From contig CAYJOD010000070.1 of the NCBI GenBank assembly GCA_964371655.1, forward strand, positions 1 to 35,756: DNA of 35,756 nucleotides, in the 5' to 3' direction. This DNA is from CAZGSN01 sp964371655. GTDB taxonomy: Bacteria > Desulfobacterota > Binatia > HRBIN30. Position 1 is the first letter of the stretch. The number at the start of each line of letters is the position of its first letter. The notes beneath the pieces were generated by a model, which saw only the letters and a list, made by a program, of their open reading frames with translations, had not been told where the DNA came from and made no database searches. A program made the position numbers and the translations under genes. Shown piece after piece: positions 8,069 through 15,929 of this stretch.

Positions 8069-8809
8069 ATGGTGAATGAAACAAAAAGCAAACCGGCGAT
8101 CGGGATCGTTCGTGATCTATCGGTTGTCCTGCCGGCATTCAACGAGGAGCCGAATATCGAACGAGTGGTGCGCGACTGCACGGCGTACCTCGACGGCACC
8201 GGCCTGGAGTACGAGCTGATTGTCACCAACGATGGCAGCCGCGATCAAACCGGCCCGATCCTCGATCGCTTGGCGAAAGAGCTGCCGCGCTTGCGGCCGC
8301 AACACCACCCCGAGAACCGCGGCTACGGCGCGGCGTTGCGCACCGGCTTTGATGCCGCGACCAAGCGCTTTGTCTTCTACATGGATGGTGACGGCCAGTT
8401 CGATATCCGCGAGCTGGATCTGCTCTTGCCGTTGGCGACCGATGAGGATCACATCGTGACCGGCTACCGCATCGTGCGCAACGATCCCTTCCTGCGCCGT
8501 CTCAATGCCAGGCTCTTCGGCGGCTGGTTGGTTCGCATCCTCCTCAACGTCCACGTGCGCGACCTCAACTGTGCCTTCAAGCTGATTCCGAAAAAGGTCC
8601 TCAATGCCATCACCCTGGAGTCGACCGGAGCCCTGATCAATGCCGAGACCTACGGCCGCGCCATTCGCAAAGGCTTCAAGATCAAGGAAGTCGGCGTGCA
8701 CCATTTCCCGCGCACCGCGGGGGTGCAGACCGGTGCGCATCTCGGTGTGATCGTACGTGCCTTCTACGATTTGTTCCGACTGCGCCAGAAGATCATTGCC
8801 GATCGCTGA
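8069..8809 (+). CDS. Glycosyltransferase family 2, dolichol-phosphate-mannose-synthase-like
   Basis: Cytoplasmic GT-A glycosyltransferase, 246 residues, likely to transfer a sugar from a nucleotide donor to a polyprenyl phosphate. Visible motifs are VVLPAFNEEPNI (19-30), TNDGSRD (53-59) and YMDGDGQFD (104-112), where DGD at 106-108 is the metal- and donor-binding DxD. LNCAFKL follows at about 170, as in DPM1-like enzymes. No C-terminal TM helices are present, so it is the soluble short form. It could supply the lipid-linked sugar for the GT39 enzyme at 4690-6291; that pairing is inference. The Shine-Dalgarno-like GAGG is about 10 bases upstream of the ATG. Confidence 0.85.
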   Translation: MVNETKSKPAIGIVRDLSVVLPAFNEEPNIERVVRDCTAYLDGTGLEYELIVTNDGSRDQTGPILDRLAKELPRLRPQHHPENRGYGAALRTGFDAATKRFVFYMDGDGQFDIRELDLLLPLATDEDHIVTGYRIVRNDPFLRRLNARLFGGWLVRILLNVHVRDLNCAFKLIPKKVLNAITLESTGALINAETYGRAIRKGFKIKEVGVHHFPRTAGVQTGAHLGVIVRAFYDLFRLRQKIIADR

Positions 8810-8842
8810 GAGGACTAAGTCCGAATATCGCCTAGAGCAGGG

Positions 8843-8864
8843 TGTTACGTGTTACGCTGTTACG
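8843..8864. repeat. Short tandem of TGTTACG words
   Basis: Three copies of TGTTACG, two directly joined and the third after one extra base. It lies 30 bp after the GT2 stop and just before the family A hairpin. It may be a relic of another arm built of 7-bp words. Confidence 0.5.
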
Positions 8865-8890
8865 GGGGTCCGCCCTAGGCCGGCGGAGCG

Positions 8891-9016
8891 GAAACCGAAT
8901 AGGAAGAAATGAAAAACAGGAAACCGAAAACCGGAAATGGAAAGCCGGCAAATTGACCAGTTTTCCGTTTCCGGTTTCCTGTGTTCGGTTTTCCATTTCT
9001 TTTCCGTGATGCTCAA
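8891..9016. repeat. Large imperfect hairpin repeat (family A, GGAAACC words)
   Basis: Left arm about 8891-8948 contains CAGGAAACCGAAAACCGG and GGAAATGGAAAGCCGG. Right arm about 8958-9008 is built of 7-bp words (TTTTCCG, TTTCCGG, TTTCCTG, TGTTCGG, TTTTCCA). The arms are complementary with small slips. The right end (TTTTCCATTTCTTTTCC, then GATGCTCAA) resembles the ends at 26-55 and 4482-4510. It fills the gap before mutY. Confidence 0.75.
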
Positions 9017-9042
9017 GGCCTTCCCGATAAGGGACTAACCGC

Positions 9043-10203
9043 GTGCGCACCGTCGTTGGGTTGCGGACACAAGCCCGCGATAGGAAAGAACCCCGCAGAG
9101 TCACTCACGCGGAGTCGCGGAGAAGCAAGAGCGAATCTGGACAATTGACAGCGACGACGAAGCCGCGCGCCTCTGCGGCCGGGCGCGAGCGAGTTCACCC
9201 GCGTCGCGTCGTCGCGCTCCGTCGCGCTCTGCTCAATTGGTACCGCGCCCACAAGCTCGATTACCCGTGGCGACGTTCGCCTGATTCGTATCGCGTCTGG
9301 GTCGCCGAGGTCATGCTGCAACAGACCCGGGTCGCTGTCGCGATCCCGGCGTATGATCGCTTCCTGCAGTCGTTTCCTACCCTCGCCGCGCTTGCCGACG
9401 CTGACGCAGAGTCGGTGCTCTCGACCTGGTCCGGCCTTGGCTATTACACGCGTGCGCGCTCCCTGCACGAAGCGGCGAAAGTATTGGTCGGGCGGGGTGC
9501 AGCGGAGTTCCCGCGCGACTACGACGAAGCGCGCCGGCTCCCCGGCGTCGGGCCGTACACGGCGGCAGCCGTCCTCTCGATTGCGTATGGTCTGGCGCAC
9601 GCCGCCGTCGACGGCAACATCGTGCGGGTGTTGTCGCGCCTGCAAGGCCTCGACTCCGCAGCCGCGCACGGAGCGCCGTACGCCGGTGTCGCCGCGCAGC
9701 TGCTCGATCACAAACACCCGGGGCATTGGAATCAGGCCCTCATGGAGCTCGGCCAGAACCTCTGCCTGCCGAAGGCGCCGCTGTGCGACAGCTGTCCCGT
9801 GCGCCGTCTATGCACCGCGTATCGACTCGGGCAGGTGGAGCGCTTCCCGCCGCGCCGTCGCCGTCGGCCCAGGGAGCGAGTCGACCTCGACCTCACGATT
9901 CTTCGCGATCGCGCCCAGCGTCTGCTGCTCGAGCGCGGCGCCTTTCCCTATCTCCCGCACCTGTGGTTGCCGCCAACACGACGCCTGGCCGGCGCCATCG
10001 CGGTCGCCGCGCTCAAACACTCCATCTTGCATCGCGACTTCCACGTGCGCGTGTTTCTGCAGACGGTTTCGAGTAAGCGACTGCAGCAAATAGCCAGGGC
10101 TGACGCCGCGGTCGAACGCCGCGTCACCACCCCGACGCAGCTGCTGTCCCTCGGGCGTTCGTCGCTGCTGACGAAAGCACTCTCGGTGGTCCCACCACCC
10201 TGA
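9043..10203 (+). CDS. mutY: A/G-specific adenine DNA glycosylase
   Basis: Base-excision repair enzyme that removes adenine opposite 8-oxoguanine. In the 386-residue reading: EVMLQQT with catalytic Glu89, the helix-hairpin-helix LPGVGPYTAAAV (166-177), catalytic Asp190 in AAVDGNIVRVLSR, and the [4Fe-4S] motif Cys241-x6-Cys248-x2-Cys251-x5-Cys257. A shortened NUDIX-like C-terminal domain follows (about 275-386, with the family's late His in LKHSILHRDFHV). The start is uncertain. The first 50 or so residues are low-quality and include a solitary GCGGAG-type repeat arm (about 9098-9126). TTG at 9145 (residue 35) is a likelier start, as MutY usually begins about ten residues before the LLNWY helix. 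Confidence 0.93.
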   Translation: MRTVVGLRTQARDRKEPRRVTHAESRRSKSESGQLTATTKPRASAAGRERVHPRRVVALRRALLNWYRAHKLDYPWRRSPDSYRVWVAEVMLQQTRVAVAIPAYDRFLQSFPTLAALADADAESVLSTWSGLGYYTRARSLHEAAKVLVGRGAAEFPRDYDEARRLPGVGPYTAAAVLSIAYGLAHAAVDGNIVRVLSRLQGLDSAAAHGAPYAGVAAQLLDHKHPGHWNQALMELGQNLCLPKAPLCDSCPVRRLCTAYRLGQVERFPPRRRRRPRERVDLDLTILRDRAQRLLLERGAFPYLPHLWLPPTRRLAGAIAVAALKHSILHRDFHVRVFLQTVSSKRLQQIARADAAVERRVTTPTQLLSLGRSSLLTKALSVVPPP

Positions 10204-10364
10204 CAGCCGGTTTAAAGACCGTCGCGGAATACGTCGCGCTCTTCTCCCTCAGCCGGCTTTGCCTAACATATCCTACCTGCCCACAAGGTCCGAGTTTTGC
10301 CGAAGAAGTCGGGGAGTCTGCCCAGAGAATCGAGGGCGGAGAATCGTCGCTGCGACGACCATTT

Positions 10365-11060
10365 CTATTCGGTGTACGGGAACGGACAGCTTCCAAGCGC
10401 CACGAAGGACCAGCTTGTAGGAGTTGGGGCAGGCGTCTTGGGCGTATCGCCTTCGGCATTCTGGTAGTCTGCGTTGCGCTTAAAGACGCCGTTCTCGGAA
10501 TGCCTGCTTGGGGATATGCCACGCCGACAGAACGGCGTGTATGCCGTGTGGCCGAAGCCGTCCAAGTAGCGGAAAACTCCATAGACGTAGAGCCATCGGC
10601 CCCCGTCGCGCTCTGTTACCCATTTCAACTCTTCGGTTCCGACGCGGCGAGATGGGATGTACGTCCAAGTCCACTTATCGCCTGGGGCAACGAAGGTGAA
10701 AATAGAATTCGCCTTGAAATCCGGTTGATCAAGGTACGGTCTATCGTTGTCTATCCCGATCGCGGCTCCAGAGGCGACAATCGCGATTTGCGACGCCTCC
10801 CTGTTTCCGATGTTTTGAACATCAACGGTCACGGTGAACCCGGTTTCAGACGAGATATCCCCTATGTTGATATCCCGAATCACCAACTTGGCAGCTTGGG
10901 TAATTTGCGTCGCCTTTCGAACCTCCCACCACTGACCACCGGAAAAAATCGAATAGATTATGGTGGTGGCAAGCATGAGGTACTGCGCACGCTCGCCCTG
11001 GCTCAGCGATTTCCACCACTGAATCGGGTGGAACTTCTTCCAGGGTGGGATTGGCTCCAT
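10365..11060 (-). CDS. Membrane-anchored protein of unknown function
   Basis: 231 residues, not recognised. A short basic/aromatic cytoplasmic N-terminus (ending QWWKSLSQGERAQ) leads to one TM helix at about 27-41. A mostly beta-predicted outer domain follows, with FTVTVDVQNIGNREA resembling an immunoglobulin-like or CARDB-like strand pair and WTWTYIP and WLYVYGVFRYLDGFG further on. The coding GC is clearly lower than that of flanking genes, with many A/T third positions, which suggests horizontal acquisition. It is convergent with mutY, which ends 161 bp away. No defined domain can be assigned. The antisense reading (10500-11060) is a shadow over most of this span. Confidence 0.6.
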   Translation of the reverse strand: MEPIPPWKKFHPIQWWKSLSQGERAQYLMLATTIIYSIFSGGQWWEVRKATQITQAAKLVIRDINIGDISSETGFTVTVDVQNIGNREASQIAIVASGAAIGIDNDRPYLDQPDFKANSIFTFVAPGDKWTWTYIPSRRVGTEELKWVTERDGGRWLYVYGVFRYLDGFGHTAYTPFCRRGISPSRHSENGVFKRNADYQNAEGDTPKTPAPTPTSWSFVALGSCPFPYTE

Positions 11061-11084
11061 GGCGTTTTCGCGCTGGTCCTAATC

Positions 11085-11222
11085 ATGATGGGCGGCATCT
11101 GTCCACTTGGAGCGTTTGTTAACGGCATCGGCTCCAACCTGACCATGACGGCCATCTATTTCGCAGCATCCATTGGGCTGTTCTCGCTAGGTATCCGATT
11201 GCTCCTTGAGCTGATCGAATGA
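11085..11222 (+). CDS. Possible small two-helix membrane protein
   Basis: 45 codons from ATG 11085. A first helix runs around MMGGICPLGAFVNGIG and a second around AIYFAASIGLFSLGIRLLL, ending in an acidic LELIE. The hydrophobic stretch extends upstream in frame (GVFALVLI), so a GTG near 11025 giving about 64 residues, overlapping the divergent gene, is an alternative. Codon third positions look protein-like, but no ribosome binding site decides the start. I do not recognise it, and it could be a fragment. Confidence 0.3.
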   Translation: MMGGICPLGAFVNGIGSNLTMTAIYFAASIGLFSLGIRLLLELIE

Positions 11223-11334
11223 ACCTACTTCGCTTTGAGGACGACCCGGAGCAACGAATCGTCGCCAAGGGCCCGTCCTCAGAAAGCCGGGTTGATTCCA
11301 AGCTCGTGCATGGCATGCACAACGCAAAGATACT

Positions 11335-11502
11335 GTGAGCCACGAACGTCAGAAGCAGTTGATTGATCTGCGCCGTCTTGGTGCGCGAGCGAACGAAGTC
11401 GCCACGTGGAAGCTGGAGAGGTTTTACACCGCGTTCCACGTCTCCTCCGAGCGCGTCGAGCCTTGCACGCATACTCCCGATAATCTAGATAATCGGGAGT
11501 GA
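11335..11502 (+). CDS. Possible small ORF translationally coupled to the AAA ATPase gene
   Basis: 55 codons starting at GTG 11335 (VSHERQKQLIDLRRLGARAN at the N-terminus), predicted largely helical and basic. The stop TGA (11500-11502) overlaps the GTG start of the next gene (11499-11501) in a GTGA arrangement typical of coupled genes. Codon use is GC3-rich. No homology is recognised and no clear ribosome binding site is seen, so it may be chance or a decayed gene. Confidence 0.3.
   Translation: MSHERQKQLIDLRRLGARANEVATWKLERFYTAFHVSSERVEPCTHTPDNLDNRE
11473..11500. promoter_or_regulatory. 28-bp near-perfect dyad overlapping the ATPase start codon (operator candidate)
   Basis: ACTCCCGAT at 11473-11481 is mirrored by ATCGGGAGT at 11492-11500 around a TAATCTAGAT core that also contains a direct GATAATC repeat. 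The last two bases are part of the GTG start at 11499. It could be a repressor operator or an mRNA stem that hides the start codon. The palindrome is seen directly; the role is inference. Confidence 0.5.
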
Positions 11503-12680
11503 ATTCCCGTTTATCCGAGATCAAGAGGATTCTCAAGATCGACCTGGAAGACCATAACGCGGCCTTCCTGTGGGGACCGCGCAAGGTCGGCAAGACTACC
11601 TTGCTGCGTCAGCAGTTCCCGCGAGCGGTCAGCTTCGACCTGCTCGACTCAACCCTGCGCACCGAGCTGACGCTGCGGCCGGCCATGCTGCGCGAACAGG
11701 TGTCGGCGACGCGGCCGCGGATGGTGATCATCGACGAGATTCAGAAAGTCCCGGCCCTGCTCGACGAGGTCCACTGGCTGCTCGAATCGACGCCGACGCG
11801 CTTCATCTTATGCGGCTCCAGCGCCCGCAAGCTGCGCCACGGCGCCGCCAATCTTCTCGGCGGACGCGCCTGGCGCTTCGAGCTGTTTCCGCTGACCGCG
11901 GCGGAGATCGGCATCCCCGAGAACGCTGAAGCCGCCAGCGAGATGCTGCTGCGCGTTCTCAGCCGCGGCCTCGTTCCGCAGCACTACCTCGCGTCGCGCC
12001 CCGAGCGGCTCCTGCGGGGCTACGTGCTCGACTATCTCGCGCAGGAGATCCAGGCCGAGGCAATGGTGCGCAACGTCCCTGCCTTTGCCCGCTTCCTCGA
12101 CGCGGTCACGTCGACCCACGGGCAACTCTTGAACTATGCGACCGTGGCGCGCGACTGCGGCGTCTCGCCCAAGACCGTGCGCGAGTACTATCAGATCCTA
12201 GACGACACCTTGCTCGGCTTCCGCCTGCCACCGTGGCGCAAGGCGCGCAAACGCCGATTGATCGAGACCGAGAAATACTTCCTCTTCGACGTCGGCATCG
12301 TCCGGGCGCTGTCCGGAATGCGCCTCGTGCAGCCAGGTACGGAGGAGTTCGGCCGTGCCTTCGAGCACTTTCTGATTCAAGAGATTCGCGCCTACCTCTC
12401 TTACCGTGAACGTGACTTGCCCCTTTCGTACTGGCGCACCAGCACCGGCATCGAGGTCGACCTGATCGTCGGTCAGCTTGAGCTGGCGATCGAGATCAAA
12501 GCGTCCGCCAAAATTGGCGACGGCGACGCCCGTGGCTTGCGCGCGTTGGCTCACGACCAGAAGCTGAAGCGCGCAGTAATCGTCGGCCTCGGGGATCAAC
12601 CGAGGCGGCTCGCGGACGGCATCGAGATCTGGCCCTGGCAGCTCTTCTGTCAGCGACTGTGGGCCGGCGATTGGTGCTGA
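11499..12680 (+). CDS. AAA-family ATPase with DUF4143 (AAA_14) domains
   Basis: 393-residue ATP-binding protein of the AAA_14/DUF4143 group, which is widespread, patchily distributed and of unknown function. Walker A is GPRKVGKTT (26-34) and Walker B is RMVIIDEIQ (74-82). CGSSARKLR, near 103-111, fits the sensor region. The middle segment is a winged-helix-like part (LLNYATVARDCGVSPKTVREYYQ, spanning about 209-231). The C-terminal DUF4143 region has the nuclease-fold remnant GIEVDLIVG followed by LAIEIKAS, the E-D-ExK pattern of PD-(D/E)XK folds. The GTG start lies in a dyad and overlaps a possible small ORF. The gene sits at the edge of a lower-GC stretch, which fits a mobile history. Confidence 0.85.
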   Translation: MNSRLSEIKRILKIDLEDHNAAFLWGPRKVGKTTLLRQQFPRAVSFDLLDSTLRTELTLRPAMLREQVSATRPRMVIIDEIQKVPALLDEVHWLLESTPTRFILCGSSARKLRHGAANLLGGRAWRFELFPLTAAEIGIPENAEAASEMLLRVLSRGLVPQHYLASRPERLLRGYVLDYLAQEIQAEAMVRNVPAFARFLDAVTSTHGQLLNYATVARDCGVSPKTVREYYQILDDTLLGFRLPPWRKARKRRLIETEKYFLFDVGIVRALSGMRLVQPGTEEFGRAFEHFLIQEIRAYLSYRERDLPLSYWRTSTGIEVDLIVGQLELAIEIKASAKIGDGDARGLRALAHDQKLKRAVIVGLGDQPRRLADGIEIWPWQLFCQRLWAGDWC

Positions 12681-12772
12681 AGGCCCGGGCTGCGGATAAC
12701 TTCGCGACCTGGTCCCGGTCAACGGCTTCGCTGGGTAATCCGTGGTTCATCCGCCGAAGAGCCGCTGTTCGC

Positions 12773-13450
12773 CTATTCGCCGCGGTACATCATCGGCAAA
12801 CCTTCCTTGCCCTGGAAGTTGGGGATCACGAACAACCCCTGTCCCTCGGCCGTGACGGTATCACCGTCGCGAATGCGCCCCTTGGTGATGCACTTGCGGC
12901 CGTCCACGACTTCAGGCGGGCCGGCTTCGATCACCAGCTCCTTGAGCAACGGCGTCGGCTTGCGATAGCGCACGCTGAGGGTACCGGTCATGGCGGCGAT
13001 GCCGCTCTCGATGTTGGCCTGGCCGAGAACCTGATCGAGAAGCATGGCGATGAGGCCGCCGTGCACGCACCCCGGCGGTCCTTCGTACGCCAGCCCGAGG
13101 GTGACCGTGGCGCGCAGGACGCCGTGCTCGCGTTCGACCTGCATCGGCGGGAACATCGGGTTGTAATGCCAGCGGCGCGCGTTGCCGGCGTAGTACGGCC
13201 GCATATCGTTGGGCCCAGGCTCGATGCCAGGATGCATGCGCGCCTGCAACCCGGTGCGACCGAGGGCATCGAGGCGCTGCGCGATCTCCTTCAAAGCCTC
13301 TTCCGCCTGCCGCAGCTCGGGGTGCGATTGGTCGATCACCATCATCCGTTCCATGATGGTGCGTACACTGTCCGCCAGCGTAAACAGGTCCTGCGGCGGC
13401 TTCATTCCGTATTCGGTGTGGGTTTCCATACTCGACATCGAGTGTAGCAC
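12773..13450 (-). CDS. PaaI-family hotdog thioesterase
   Basis: Predicted acyl-CoA thioesterase of the PaaI/THEM4 type, up to 225 residues. The hotdog domain occupies about the last 140 residues, with GCVHGGLIAMLLDQVLG carrying the HGG motif and the active-site acidic residue on the following helix. The strands after it (AAMTGTLSVRYRKPTPL, ELVIEAGPPEVV) are typical. An N-terminal helical part of about 85 residues (SVRTIMERMMV, EEALKEIAQRL) precedes it. Starts at 13450, 13438 (MSSMETH) and 13429 (METHTEYG) are all in frame; no Shine-Dalgarno separates them. It is convergent with the ATPase gene and divergent from the deacylase. Confidence 0.85.
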   Translation of the reverse strand: MLHSMSSMETHTEYGMKPPQDLFTLADSVRTIMERMMVIDQSHPELRQAEEALKEIAQRLDALGRTGLQARMHPGIEPGPNDMRPYYAGNARRWHYNPMFPPMQVEREHGVLRATVTLGLAYEGPPGCVHGGLIAMLLDQVLGQANIESGIAAMTGTLSVRYRKPTPLLKELVIEAGPPEVVDGRKCITKGRIRDGDTVTAEGQGLFVIPNFQGKEGLPMMYRGE

Positions 13451-13508
13451 GCAGGGCTACGGCAATCGTCCCGTTGCGTGCAAGCGTCGACAGCGATAGT
13501 TGGGCGCC

Positions 13509-14378
13509 ATGCCGTCCTTGCGTACGCTGCCGAAAGAGCTCCGCGTGTTCGCGAAGTATCACCTGAAGCGCCGCGTCTACGATTACCCGGCGCGCGAGAC
13601 GGAGCTGGACATCGTCGACCTCGGCTTCGACATGGACAGGTTCGTCGCCGCCATGCGCGCCTTCGCCGGACGCTACCAGGTCGAAACCCTCGACGAGGTG
13701 ACTTACCGCGACCGCGCCCACCCGATCCTGTGTCTATCTTCAAGGCCCGCCGCCACGAAGCGAACCCTGGTCGTGCTGGGCGGTGTCCATGGCAACGAGC
13801 ATGCCGGTATCCTCGCCGTTCCCGAGATCCTCGAGCGCTGGGAACAGCCGCAGGTTCGCGTCGTCGCGGTCGCGCCCGTCAACCCCGTCGGCGCCGCCGA
13901 GCTGTCGCGCTACAACGCGCAGGGATTCGACGTGAACCGCGACTTCGTGCGCTTCGAAACTCCGGAAGCGCGCGCGGTGCGACGGGTCATCGAACGCGAA
14001 CGGCCCGACTTCGTCGTGAGCCTGCACGAGGGTCCGCAGCAAGGCACATTCATGTTCCTCAATCGCGCCGTTGCCGAACCCCTGGCGCAGCGTCTCGCCC
14101 ATGCGATGGAAAGCGGTGGGGCACTGCTCGCGACCAAGGACTATTTCGGGCGCACCCTCAACCCCGCCGGCGTCGCGGTGAAGGGTCGCACCATCATCGT
14201 GCTGGAACGTCTGTGGGCGACGACATTGAAGATGAAGGCCAGCGGCGTCTGGTGCGAGGATCGCGGCATTCCCGAGATCACCCTGGAGAGCTCTTGGCAC
14301 CTGCCCGATCGCGCCGCGCGGATTCGCGCCCACATCGACCTAGTGCTGACCCTGGCCACCGAGCTGGCGCGGTCTTGA
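13509..14378 (+). CDS. Succinylglutamate desuccinylase/aspartoacylase-family zinc hydrolase
   Basis: Zinc-dependent deacylase of the M14-like AstE/ASPA superfamily, 289 residues from ATG 13509 (a TTG at 13500 is also in frame). Zinc ligands are His94 and Glu97 in GGVHGNEHAG and His173 in VVSLHEGP. DVNRDF at 141-146 is the substrate-binding asparagine-arginine motif. Glu260 in PEITLESS is the general base candidate. The N-terminal 75 residues are an extra segment before the catalytic core. The exact substrate is unknown. It is divergent from the thioesterase gene. Confidence 0.82.
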   Translation: MPSLRTLPKELRVFAKYHLKRRVYDYPARETELDIVDLGFDMDRFVAAMRAFAGRYQVETLDEVTYRDRAHPILCLSSRPAATKRTLVVLGGVHGNEHAGILAVPEILERWEQPQVRVVAVAPVNPVGAAELSRYNAQGFDVNRDFVRFETPEARAVRRVIERERPDFVVSLHEGPQQGTFMFLNRAVAEPLAQRLAHAMESGGALLATKDYFGRTLNPAGVAVKGRTIIVLERLWATTLKMKASGVWCEDRGIPEITLESSWHLPDRAARIRAHIDLVLTLATELARS

Positions 14379-14390
14379 AGCCGCGGTGCG

Positions 14391-14600
14391 CCCTCACCCT
14401 AACCCTCTCCCAAAGGGAGTGTCGATAAATGCGAATGGAAAACAGGAAACAGGAAACCGGGAACCGAAAACTGGGCAATGCTTATGCAGAAAGGCCGGTT
14501 TTCCATTTTCGGTTTCCGGTTTCCTGTTTTCCATTCTCCGAGCGACGGCCGGTCGCGGAGAAAATCGACAGTCTCCAGAGGGAGAGGGCCGGGGTGAGGG
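14391..14600. repeat. Hairpin nested inside a hairpin (CCCTCACCC element split by a GGAAACC element)
   Basis: The outer arms are 14391-14425 (CCCTCACCCTAACCCTCTCC, then GGGAGTGTCGAT) and 14566-14600 (ATCGACAGTCTCC, then GGGAGAGG and GGGGTGAGGG). The inner hairpin pairs 14431-14474 with 14495-14538; an 18-base block GAATGGAAAACAGGAAAC is exactly complementary between its arms. A third small stem (about 14536-14562, CTCCGAGCGACGG/CCGGTCGCGGAG) follows. The inner element looks inserted into the loop of the outer one. Confidence 0.75.
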
Positions 14601-14636
14601 TTCTTCTGTCGGCGTTTCGATTACTGTCGGCTCAGA

Positions 14637-15821
14637 TCACTCGCGGCGTTGCGCGTCGCGCAGCGCCTGCTGCGGTGTGACGACGAGTTGGCTGCGCGAC
14701 TCTTCGGCTTCTTGTTGCTTTTCCATCCGTAGCCAGAAGGTCATACCGACGCTGGCGATGGTTTCACAAAGCGGGATCCCCTTGCCGGCCTGCGTGCTGG
14801 CTTCCAGGGCGAGCGCGGCGGCGAGAGTGCGCTCGGCAACCTCGGGGCGGCGCGTGGCGTGGAAGATGTACGCCATCTCTTCGAGACGGCGCACCCAGCT
14901 CGCTTGCGCTTCTCCGCCGAAGAGCTGCTCCCCCACTTTCTCGACGACCATACGAATGCGTTCTTGCTGCTGCGCTTCCGGGAGAACGATAGGACTGTTC
15001 TGAATCTGCTTCACTTCGTCGAGGAAGGGCGCGAGCTTGTCGCGCTCGAAGAACCAGGTGCGGAACTCCTTCTGCTCGAGGACGCTCGCCGACTCGGCAA
15101 GCAGCTCGGGACGATTGCGTACGGCGTCGGCGTCGAGGTGGGCGAAGATCAGCGGCCGCATCGCTTGCACCGGGGTGCCGATCAGCACCGCACGCAGGCG
15201 GCCGTAGTCGCCGCTCATCGGGTGCTGTCTGGCCGTGGCCCAGTGCGCGGCGCGATCGAGCACGAAGTCGCAGTAGCGCCAGTCGGCTTCGACCATGTCG
15301 ATCTCGTTGCGGTCGTGCAGACTCTGCCGCGCCGCACGCAGGGTCTTGCGCGAGGTATCGAACATCTCGACCTCGCGCAGCCCTTCCGGATCATTGATGA
15401 CGGCATAGAGATGCGCCACACCCGACGGGCGAGCTTTGACGAGCCACACCAGCTGATCGCCGTTGCCGTCGATGGCGGAAAAATAGCCCTCGATCGCTGG
15501 CGCGGCGGTCGCGAGCGGTGCCGACGGCGCTGCGGCCGGCGTCGCCAGACCCTTCTGCTCGAGACGATACAACGCCCGCCGGACTTCCTTGTGCACGGCC
15601 TTGTCGGCGCTGCGCTGCTCGAGGTCACGCAGCGCCGCGGCGCTGGCCGTCTCGACGATGGCACCCAGCCGCGCCGCGATCGCAACGTCGGCGGCCGCGT
15701 CGCGCCCGCCGAGCTCACGCAGCTGGGTGACGGACAATGCTTCGCCCTCGAACCCGGAAGTCCACTCGCTCAACAGCAGCTCGCCTTTTCGCAGCAAAGC
15801 GTCACGATCTAGTTTTGCCAT
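14637..15821 (-). CDS. Protein of unknown function, mostly helical
   Basis: 394 residues, not recognised. No signal peptide or TM helix. The N-terminus (MAKLDRDALLRKGELLL) and the stretch with AALRDLEQRSADKAVHKEVRRALYRLEQ (about 59-90) suggest HEAT-like or coiled helices. An Ala/Pro linker follows (about 93-108), then a domain beginning GYFSAIDGNGDQLVWLV that is probably alpha/beta, and a long helical tail. It ends with a Gln/Glu/Arg-rich segment. It lies 109 bp downstream of the M23 peptidase gene on the same strand, separated by a hairpin repeat, and may be in the same transcript. Confidence 0.75.
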   Translation of the reverse strand: MAKLDRDALLRKGELLLSEWTSGFEGEALSVTQLRELGGRDAAADVAIAARLGAIVETASAAALRDLEQRSADKAVHKEVRRALYRLEQKGLATPAAAPSAPLATAAPAIEGYFSAIDGNGDQLVWLVKARPSGVAHLYAVINDPEGLREVEMFDTSRKTLRAARQSLHDRNEIDMVEADWRYCDFVLDRAAHWATARQHPMSGDYGRLRAVLIGTPVQAMRPLIFAHLDADAVRNRPELLAESASVLEQKEFRTWFFERDKLAPFLDEVKQIQNSPIVLPEAQQQERIRMVVEKVGEQLFGGEAQASWVRRLEEMAYIFHATRRPEVAERTLAAALALEASTQAGKGIPLCETIASVGMTFWLRMEKQQEAEESRSQLVVTPQQALRDAQRRE

Positions 15822-15833
15822 GCGAACCTTTTC

Positions 15834-15909
15834 TTACCGCGGAGACGCCGAGGCGCCGAGGGCCGGGACTCCTCCGTGTCGGCTCTGCGTCTTCGCGTCT
15901 CTGCGGTAA
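15834..15909. repeat. Hairpin repeat (CTCTGCGTC words) between two minus-strand genes
   Basis: Left arm 15834-15860 begins TTACCGCGGAGACGCCGAGG. Right arm 15883-15909 is CTCTGCGT, CTTCGCGT, CTCTGCGG, TAA: three 8-bp words. The arms are complementary with a few mismatches. Single arms of the same type occur near 9098-9126 and 29719-29752. Confidence 0.7.
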
Positions 15910-15929
15910 ATCCGCGCTCTCTCATCGAG

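Noticed and set aside
14386..15003. 205-codon plus-strand ORF across the nested hairpin into the unknown gene
   Set aside because: It is made of repeat arms plus antisense of the minus-strand CDS at 14637-15821.
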